Below are positions 26,885 through 34,133 of a stretch of 64,000 bases of DNA, in pieces. A program made the translations under genes and the position numbers. Every line of letters begins with the position of its first letter. Positions within the stretch are counted from its first letter, which is position 1. The notes beneath the pieces were generated by a model. That model was not told the DNA's origin and made no database searches. It saw only the letters and a program-made list of their open reading frames with translations. The stretch is from Verrucomicrobiaceae bacterium E54 (GTDB lineage Bacteria; Verrucomicrobiota; Verrucomicrobiia; Verrucomicrobiales; Akkermansiaceae): positions 1-64,000 of the forward strand of contig JAKZES010000012.1 of the NCBI GenBank assembly GCA_022548915.1, read 5' to 3'.

Positions 26885-29155
26885 ATGAATGCGAAACCAA
26901 TCATCACAGGAATCATCAGCGCGACCTTTGCGGCGTCTTGCCTGGCGGATGAACGGGTCGATCGAACGGCACCCGGGATCGATGATGTCATCTGGGATTC
27001 GCCGAGCGACGATTCCCTCGGCTCGATGCCGCTCGGCAACGGCGATGTCGCCGCCAACGTCTGGGTCGAGCCCACCGGCGACCTCGTGCTGCTGCTCTCC
27101 AAGACCGATGCCTACGACGACTTCGCCCGCCTGCTCAAGATCGGGCGCGTCCGGATCCAGACCGACCCGCCCTTGGTTCTTCCCGGCGTGCCATTCAAGA
27201 AAAGCCTGAAGCTGCGCGACGGGCACATCGAGATCGCGGCCGGCGAGGTGATCGTCCGGGTCTGGATCGATGCCCACCATCCGGTGGTGCAGGTGGACCT
27301 GCATAGTCCGCAGCCGGTCTCGGCCAAGACTTCCGTTGAAATCTGGCGCACGGAAACGCGGATGCTTGACCGGGTCGAGGGGCGCGAGAAGGAATCGCAC
27401 AGCAGCTATGAGAATTTTTCCGACCTGTGCAAGGTGCACCCCGACACCGTCCTGCCACATGACGGCTTGGGCATCGCGTGGTGCCATCACAACACCGAGT
27501 CGATCTGGGAGCGCAACATGCGGCACACGGGGCTGGAGGAGGAGATCTCCAAGCATCGCGACCCGTTGCTGCAACGAACCTTCGGTGCGGTGATCCGGGG
27601 CGAGGGCATGCGGGCGGAATCCGACCTGGTGCTGGCAAGCGCGGAACCCTCCACCGACCAGCGCATCCAGATCACGGTGCTCACCGACTTCGCGGACTCG
27701 CCCGCCGAATGGCGGAAGCAGGCGGACGCCCTGGCCGCGCGGATACCCGCCGACCACGCGGCCCGCTTTGACGCGCACCGTGAATGGTGGCATGCGTTCT
27801 GGGATCGAAGCTGGATAGGCATCGGCGACGACTCAAGCGGGACTGAGCGTTCTGACCCGCAGGTAGTCAGCCAGGCCTACGCCCTGCAACGTTACATCAA
27901 TGCCTGCGCCGGACGCGGCAAGCTGCCGATCAAGTTCAACGGGTCCTTGTTCACGGTGGATGAGGTGTTCGATCCCGACTACCGGCGCTGGGGCGGCCCG
28001 TATTGGTTGCAGAACACCCGGCTGCCCTACTGGTCCATGCTGTATTCGGGCGATTACGAGCTGATGCGGCCCCTGTTCCGGATGTACCGGGACCAGCTTC
28101 CCTTGAGGGTGGCGGCCACCAAGACCTACTTCGGCCATGGCGGCGCCCAGTTTCCGGAGACCGCGCATTTCTGGGGCAACTACGCGGATGGCAATTACGG
28201 GTTCGAGCGCGGGGACCTGCCCCACGGGACCACCCAGAACCAATTCATCCGCCGCCATTGGGTGGGCATCATTGAAATCGTCGGCATGATGCTGGATTAC
28301 TACGAGGCAACCGGGGACACCGCATTTCGCGACGACACGCTCATTCCCATGGCGGTGGAAACCTTCCGCTTCTACGACCAGCATTGGCAGCGGGACCAAG
28401 AGGGCAGGATCCGCTATGATCCTGCCCAATCGCTCGAAACCTATTGGGATGTGGTCGACCCGACGCCCGACGTCGCGGCCATGCGGTATCTGATCCCCCG
28501 CCTGCTGACCCTGCCGGTGCCCGGCGCCGTCCGGGCGGAGTGGGAACGACAACTGGCCGACCAACCGGAGATCCCGATGACCGGGGAGGGCGGGGAGACC
28601 CGGATCGCCGCGGCCAGGGAGATCAAGAGCAGGATGCGCAACTTCGAGAATCCCGAGTTATATGCTGTTTTCCCGTTTCATCTCTTCACCCTGGCCACCG
28701 CCTCGGAGGACGGGTTGCGGACCGCCATCCGCAGTTTCCACGCCCGTCGCCACAAGGTCAACATGGGCTGGCAGCAGGGCCCCATCTGGGCGGCCATGCT
28801 CGGGCTGACCGATGAGGCGCGGGCGATGGTGGTCGAACGGGCGCGGGACAAGGCCAAAGGATACCGTTTTCCGGGCTTCTACGGGCCCAACTACGACTGG
28901 ACGCCGGACCAGGACCAGATCGGCGTGTTCCAGATCGCGCTTCAGCGGATGCTGATGCAATGCGAGGGCGATCGCATCCTGCTGCTCCCTGCCTGGCCGG
29001 AGGAATGGGACGTCCATTTCAAACTCCATGCGCCCCGGCAGACGACTGTCCAAGCGCGGGTCAAGGACGGCAAAGTCGTGGCTCTGAAGGTGCATCCCGA
29101 ATCGCGTCGCGGCGATGTGGAAATCCGCAAGCCGTTCGTGATCGCTGAACCATGA
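26885..29155 (+). CDS. Secreted DUF5703-type (GH95-like) glycoside hydrolase
   Basis: A 756-residue exported protein (signal peptide about 1-21). The N-terminal beta domain begins DDVIWDSPSDDSLGSMPLGN followed by GDVAANVWVE and LLLSKTDAYDD, the DUF5703 signature. The middle and C-terminal part is an (alpha/alpha)6 barrel (WGGPYWLQNTRLPYWSMLYSGD, WGNYADGNYG, DYYEATGDTAF, SFHARRHKVNMGWQQGPIWA), similar to GH95 alpha-L-fucosidase/galactosidase enzymes. A fucose- or galactose-type substrate is plausible but unproven. Its TGA overlaps the next start (ATGA at 29152), implying translational coupling. A second GH95-like gene lies at 43250-45511. Confidence 0.82.
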   Translation: MNAKPIITGIISATFAASCLADERVDRTAPGIDDVIWDSPSDDSLGSMPLGNGDVAANVWVEPTGDLVLLLSKTDAYDDFARLLKIGRVRIQTDPPLVLPGVPFKKSLKLRDGHIEIAAGEVIVRVWIDAHHPVVQVDLHSPQPVSAKTSVEIWRTETRMLDRVEGREKESHSSYENFSDLCKVHPDTVLPHDGLGIAWCHHNTESIWERNMRHTGLEEEISKHRDPLLQRTFGAVIRGEGMRAESDLVLASAEPSTDQRIQITVLTDFADSPAEWRKQADALAARIPADHAARFDAHREWWHAFWDRSWIGIGDDSSGTERSDPQVVSQAYALQRYINACAGRGKLPIKFNGSLFTVDEVFDPDYRRWGGPYWLQNTRLPYWSMLYSGDYELMRPLFRMYRDQLPLRVAATKTYFGHGGAQFPETAHFWGNYADGNYGFERGDLPHGTTQNQFIRRHWVGIIEIVGMMLDYYEATGDTAFRDDTLIPMAVETFRFYDQHWQRDQEGRIRYDPAQSLETYWDVVDPTPDVAAMRYLIPRLLTLPVPGAVRAEWERQLADQPEIPMTGEGGETRIAAAREIKSRMRNFENPELYAVFPFHLFTLATASEDGLRTAIRSFHARRHKVNMGWQQGPIWAAMLGLTDEARAMVVERARDKAKGYRFPGFYGPNYDWTPDQDQIGVFQIALQRMLMQCEGDRILLLPAWPEEWDVHFKLHAPRQTTVQARVKDGKVVALKVHPESRRGDVEIRKPFVIAEP

Positions 29156-30253
29156 GACCAATGAGGAAGTTCGCATTGACGGTCATGCTGGCGGCGCTTC
29201 CGGCGACGGCGGCGGAAGTGAATACCGTTTTCGAGGCCGCCTTCGAGTCGTCGAAGGTCCGCGGCAATCCCTTCCTGGAAGTCGAAGTCGATGTGTTTTT
29301 CAGCAAGGACGGAAGGGAGTGGAAGGTTCCCGCCTTCTGGGATGGCGGCAAGACGTGGAAGGTCCGTTTCGCCGCTCCGGAGGAAGGGGAATACCGTTAC
29401 CGCGCGCTACGGCGCCTACCCGGTGATCTGGATCCTCGGCGGTGAGACGGAGAAGAAGCAGGGGGCATGGCATGAGCTGGCGGAATATGTCGATGCCATC
29501 GATCCCTTTGGCCGCTTGCTGACGAATCACAGTTCCCATCTGCGAGGCGCGCTGGAGGGGCATGCGGTCTTCGACTTCGACATGGACGCGACCGGTCATG
29601 ACTCGTGGAAGACGGTGAGTCAGGTGCTCGCCAAGCTCAGGAAATCGGCGGACGACAGCCCGCTGAAACCATTTGTCAGCGGTGAGTCGTGCTATGAGCT
29701 CCACATGCAGCAAAACCCCGACTACCTGCAGCGGTATCAGTTCTGGGCCCTGATGCTGGCCGGCGCGGCCGGTCACACCTACGGAGCCGCCGGCATCTGG
29801 CACATGGGCACGCCGGAAGAGCACGGCAACTGGGGAGGCTGGGATCATCAACCCTACGACCTGACGACCTGGAACGAGGGCATGCACTTCCCGGGCTCCG
29901 CCCAGCTCGGTCGGGGCAAGGCACTGCTCGAAAGCCTGCCGTGGCAGCAGTTCGCGGAGCATCCCGAATGGGTCGGGAAAGATGCCTTTGCCGCCGGGAT
30001 CCCAGGCAGGGTGCGGGTGATCTATCAGCCGATCCGCGGCGTTTACCAGTGGGGCGGCATTGCGATGAAGGGAATCCAGCCCGGATCCTGGTCGGCCTTC
30101 TATTTCGACCCGGTTTCCGGACGACGCTACGATCTGGGCGTCCACAAGCTCTCCGGCGAGTGGAAGTCACCGAACGTGCCATCACCGCAGGACTGGGTGC
30201 TGGTCATGGAGCGGGTGAATCGTTCCGACAAGATATCCAGCCCCGCCAAATGA
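29152..30253 (+). pseudogene. DUF5060/DUF4038 (apiosidase-like) gene with internal deletion and frameshift
   Basis: Starts by ATGA overlap with the gene before it. Codons to about 29400 encode a signal peptide and a DUF5060 Ig-like domain (VFEAAFESSKVRGNPFLEVE, then DGREWKVPAFWDGGKTWKVR, PEEGEYRYRA). The reading frame then changes. From about 29405 to 30253 a second frame encodes the end of a DUF4038-type barrel (YGAYPVIWILGGETEKK, PFVSGESCYE, YGAAGIWHMG) plus a C-terminal beta domain. The first half of the barrel, some 200-300 residues, is absent. The unit is therefore broken, yet its stop still overlaps the start of the following gene. Confidence 0.75.
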
Positions 30254-32598
30254 CCGCACGCATTCTCTTCCCCGTTCTTCTCGCCTCTTCCCTGCTTGCG
30301 GCAGGGCAGGAGCCGTTCCAGCCGCTTGAACGCATCGGTATTCAACCGGGCGGCGACAGGGCGCGGTTTGTTCACGCCGGCTCCAAGGCGCCTTTCTTCG
30401 TGAAGGGCTTCAACTACGTGCGCCTGCGGGGTGACCACGCCACCTTCAATGCCGATACCGAGAACACCAGGGCGCACTACGATCCCGAGCAGGCCGAGGC
30501 GATGTTCGGTGCCTTGAGCCAGGCGGGCTACAACACGGTGCGGGTGTTCATCATCGGCCGCACCAAGGTCAATCCCGGCATCGCGGGGGACTTCGGGACC
30601 ACCGGGGCGCTCTACGAACCCTACATGGAGAACGTGCTGGATTTCCTGCGCCGGGCGACGCGCCATGGGATCCGCGTGTTTCCGACCTTCGGCGACGGTG
30701 GCATTCCGCTCAATGCTTACTATCGACACCGGAATATTCACGGCAACGGTCACAACAAAAACGCCCTGATTCTCACCAGGGAGGGGATCGATGCCCGCGT
30801 CGAACATGTCACTTCGTTCCTGACCTACGTGAAGGAGAAGGAGCCGCGCCTCCTGCCCACCTTGCTGGGCTTGCAATGCCAGAACGAAGCCTATCTGCGT
30901 GCCGACCAGTGGCCCTTCACCATGAAGGAGGGAGCGTTCACCGCGGCCAACGGCAGGACCTATGACATGGCTTCCACCGACCAGCGGCAGGCGCTGATGG
31001 ACGAGGGGTACCTTCACTATCATGAACGCATGTTGGCGGCCGTGAAAGCGATCGATCCGGAGATGCTGGTGGCCGAGGGGGTCTTCGTCCCGCGGGCCGT
31101 CGGCAAGGACCCGGCGGTTCACGCCGGGGTGTGGCCCGGCAAGACCAAGGACGAACGCTACCCACCCACTTTGACGTCGCTTGGCGCCGGGCCGCTCGAT
31201 TTCCTCGATGTGCATTTTTACCGGAACAACCGGAACGAGTCGGTGGACGAGGCCTTCCGCCTGAATCTGGCATCGACGGGGTTCTTCACGCCGGAGATGG
31301 CTGGGATCCTCAGGCGAAAACCCGTCATCATGGGCGAACTCGGAGCCTTCGACCATGTCGAGGAGACCTTCGGGGAGGCCGTCGACAGCATGGTGCGGGT
31401 GCGCGACCTCGCGCTGGATGCCGGCGTTAGTGGCATGTTGTTCTGGACCTACGACTGCTTCGAACAGCCGCGGCTTCATCATGCGGCCACGGATTGGCCC
31501 CTGTTCGTCCGCAAGATGGGTGACTTCGGAGAGCCCGACAATGGCGTGCTGGTGGGTGTCAACTACTTCGCCGGCTGGTGGAAGGAGCTGCCAAACAAGT
31601 GGCACGGACAGGGCTGGAGTATCGATCAGCCGGACTGGCGTCCCGATTATCCGGAGCGCGTGCCGCTGCTCGGCGAATACAATGACCAGGCCACCATGGA
31701 TCGCGAGATCGTGGCGGCCGCCGGCCACGGCGTCGATTTCTTCGCCATCCTCTGGTACTTCCCGAAGCCCGGCGGCCGGGAGACCCAACACGCGCCGCGG
31801 CTAAACCGGGGCCTCGAAACCTTCCTCACCTCACCCGAGGCCGGGAAGATGCGTTTCTGCATCGAATACTGCAACTCGCCCAATTTTTCGGCGGTGGGTG
31901 AGGAAGAGTGGGCCGCCTGCATTACTCCTTGGGTGGAAGCGATGAAGCACCCGAGCTACCTGCGGGTTGACGGTCGTCTGGTGTTCAAGATCCACGGCAT
32001 CACCGAGTTCCTGCGGGCGAATGACAACGACCTCGACCTCTGCCGGCAGCGTCTCGACACCCTGCGGGCCGCGGTGCGCGATGCCGGCCTGGGCGAGATG
32101 ATCATCGGGGTCGGGATTTCCGGCCAAACGCCGCCGCTGGGTGCCAAGTGGCCGCCGGCCGCACTCTTCGATTTCACTGGCACCTACATGTGCGTCCCGG
32201 AGGTCGAGGAACGAGCCGCCGAGCACTCCTACGCAACGCTTGCCGCCCAGGCCCGCGGGACGCTTGCGAACCGCGTCGACGATCCGCTTCCCTGGATGCC
32301 CTACCTCGCCGCCGGCTGGAACCCGCGCCCGTGGACGTATCCCAAGGCACCACCGCACTACCAACGCTTTTTCAGCTTTCCGACCCGTGACGAATGGGCC
32401 GGGGAACTCCGGGCAATGAGGGATGCGCTGGCGGAACACCCGTCACTCGGGTTGCCGCGCAAGGACGGCACCATGCGCAAGGCCTTCACGATCTATGCAT
32501 GGAATGAATTCGGAGAGGGAGGCATCGTCGCGCCGACCCAAGGCAATAAAACTATGATGCTGGAGGCGATCCAGGACGTGTTTGAAGAAGCCGAATGA
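30250..32598 (+). CDS. Secreted two-domain glycosidase: GH5-like barrel fused to GH99-like domain
   Basis: A 782-residue protein with signal peptide (about 1-19). Residues about 40-425 are a clan-A TIM barrel: FVKGFNYVRLR near the N terminus, CQNEA with candidate acid/base E213, and MGELGAFD with candidate nucleophile E363. Residues about 432-782 are a GH99-like (WbsX-type) domain: GVNYFAGWW, then YPERVPLLGEYND, GVDFFAILWYF and IYAWNEFGEGGI. The usual proteins carry one or the other, so this is a fusion of two possible activities, perhaps acting on a mannan-type substrate. Start 30250 overlaps the previous stop (ATGA). Confidence 0.8.
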   Translation: MTARILFPVLLASSLLAAGQEPFQPLERIGIQPGGDRARFVHAGSKAPFFVKGFNYVRLRGDHATFNADTENTRAHYDPEQAEAMFGALSQAGYNTVRVFIIGRTKVNPGIAGDFGTTGALYEPYMENVLDFLRRATRHGIRVFPTFGDGGIPLNAYYRHRNIHGNGHNKNALILTREGIDARVEHVTSFLTYVKEKEPRLLPTLLGLQCQNEAYLRADQWPFTMKEGAFTAANGRTYDMASTDQRQALMDEGYLHYHERMLAAVKAIDPEMLVAEGVFVPRAVGKDPAVHAGVWPGKTKDERYPPTLTSLGAGPLDFLDVHFYRNNRNESVDEAFRLNLASTGFFTPEMAGILRRKPVIMGELGAFDHVEETFGEAVDSMVRVRDLALDAGVSGMLFWTYDCFEQPRLHHAATDWPLFVRKMGDFGEPDNGVLVGVNYFAGWWKELPNKWHGQGWSIDQPDWRPDYPERVPLLGEYNDQATMDREIVAAAGHGVDFFAILWYFPKPGGRETQHAPRLNRGLETFLTSPEAGKMRFCIEYCNSPNFSAVGEEEWAACITPWVEAMKHPSYLRVDGRLVFKIHGITEFLRANDNDLDLCRQRLDTLRAAVRDAGLGEMIIGVGISGQTPPLGAKWPPAALFDFTGTYMCVPEVEERAAEHSYATLAAQARGTLANRVDDPLPWMPYLAAGWNPRPWTYPKAPPHYQRFFSFPTRDEWAGELRAMRDALAEHPSLGLPRKDGTMRKAFTIYAWNEFGEGGIVAPTQGNKTMMLEAIQDVFEEAE

Positions 32599-32774
32599 AC
32601 AACCCGGGAATGAAATCCGGATCCACACCTTTCGTTCCCCGATTCTCCGAACGGCAACCCCGGAGCGGAGGAGCCGCGCCGGGTGCGACTGGGCATCAGG
32701 CCTGAGGAGGTGGAAGCCAAACCGGTGCAGGAATCCGCCTTTTTTTCCCGTAGTCCACCCGTCCCGTTGGGCGA

Positions 32775-33944
32775 ATGAGTTCCACCCAGCGCAACTCCCT
32801 CATGTCCCTGTCCCGCAGAAAATTCATGGCGATGGCCACTGGCACCGGCGCGTCGGTCGCCGGATTCCGCTCCGCCCGGGCCGCCCGGCCACTGGCGATC
32901 AAGGACTTTCCCGATGCGGCATCCGGTCCGGGCGCGGGATGGACGACGGTGGTGTTTCCCGACACCCAGAACTACGCCAAGTTCGCCAAGAACCAGCCGA
33001 TCTTCGAGTCGATGACGCGCTGGGTCGCGGATCACGCGAAACCCTGGAACATTGGGCTCGCCCTGCACGTCGGCGACCTCGTCGAACAGAACGACATCGC
33101 CGTGGGCGGCGGCCGGGGCTGGGGCGACCGGAATGGTGCCGAGCAGTGGGCATCGGCGAAACGGGCTCTGTCGATCCTCGACGACCGGGTGCCCGTGATC
33201 ATCGCGACCGGCAATCATGACTACGGCGAACGCAACGCCGAAGACCGCCGCACCCGCTTCAACAACCATTTTTCCCTCACCGACAACCCCCTGGTCGCCG
33301 ACGGCCGCGGCCGGGGGATCTGGATTGAATCCGCGCCCAACTCGTTCGGCGCGCGGACGCTTGAGAACGCGGCCTATGTGATCACTCCGCCGCACGGCCC
33401 GCCGTGGGTCGTGGTCGCCCTCGAATGGGGCCCGCGGAAGGCGGCGGTGGAATGGGCCTCGCAGCTTATGGCCCGCCCGGAGTTCGCCTCGCACCGCGGC
33501 CTCCTGCTTGTCCACTCCTACCTGAACGATGACAACCGCCGCTGTGGCGACCACTCGCGCCCCGGAAATGCCCATTGGTATCCCACCGGGAAATCCGGCG
33601 ACACCCACGACGGCGAGGATCTTTGGAGAGCCCTCGTCAAGCCTGCCAGGCAGATCGATCTCGTCTTTTGCGGGCACGTCATGGGACGCCACGTCGGCTA
33701 TCGCAGCGATCCCAACGACCACGGACGGAGCGTCCACCAGATGCTCTTCAATGCCCAGGGCCTCGGCGGCGGCTCCGACGAGCGGGGAAACGGCGGCGAC
33801 GGCTGGCTGCGCCTTCTCACCCTGCGACCCGATGGTCACACGCTCGATGTCAGGACGTTCTCGCCCCACTTCCTCGCCACCGGCAGGGACCCTTGGCGCC
33901 GTGGAGTCGACCACTCTTTCACCCTCCGCCTCGATCCGGTCTGA
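32775..33944 (+). CDS. Tat-exported calcineurin-like metallophosphoesterase
   Basis: A 389-residue protein with a twin-arginine signal (SRRKFM, about residues 13-18; cut near ARAARP), so it is exported folded with its metals. The core has VVFPDTQNY, LALHVGDLVEQND, IIATGNHDYGE and FCGHVMGRH, the ordered D-x-Q, GD-x-x, GNHD and GH-x-x blocks that bind two metal ions. It probably removes phosphate or cleaves phosphodiesters; the substrate is unknown. Start 32802 (MSLSRRKFM) is an alternative nearer the Tat motif. It sits in the glycosidase series on the same strand. Confidence 0.85.
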   Translation: MSSTQRNSLMSLSRRKFMAMATGTGASVAGFRSARAARPLAIKDFPDAASGPGAGWTTVVFPDTQNYAKFAKNQPIFESMTRWVADHAKPWNIGLALHVGDLVEQNDIAVGGGRGWGDRNGAEQWASAKRALSILDDRVPVIIATGNHDYGERNAEDRRTRFNNHFSLTDNPLVADGRGRGIWIESAPNSFGARTLENAAYVITPPHGPPWVVVALEWGPRKAAVEWASQLMARPEFASHRGLLLVHSYLNDDNRRCGDHSRPGNAHWYPTGKSGDTHDGEDLWRALVKPARQIDLVFCGHVMGRHVGYRSDPNDHGRSVHQMLFNAQGLGGGSDERGNGGDGWLRLLTLRPDGHTLDVRTFSPHFLATGRDPWRRGVDHSFTLRLDPV

Positions 33945-34076
33945 GAGCCGGTGTGCCGTTGATGTCGTGAAGGAAGGCGTGCCGCTGGCGGAGGATCCCC
34001 GGCCTGCCCGCTTTGGGTGAGCTTGTCCGGAGGATTTCATGAAGATCCCGCGTCCCGGTCCTGTAGCAATGGGAGG

Positions 34077-34096
34077 GCCCGGACGGGATGCCGGGC
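34077..34096 (+). terminator. Possible terminator after the phosphoesterase
   Basis: GCCCGG (34077-34082) and CCGGGC (34091-34096) pair with an 8-base loop, 38 bp before the next start codon. No T-run follows. It could equally be a leader hairpin of the next gene. Confidence 0.35.
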
Positions 34097-34133
34097 ACCG
34101 GGCATTTCCAACGAATCAAAACCGAAACTCTCG

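Noticed and set aside
33945-34020. Small protein-like tail after the phosphoesterase
   Set aside because: Only about 25 codons without a start of its own; may be chance.
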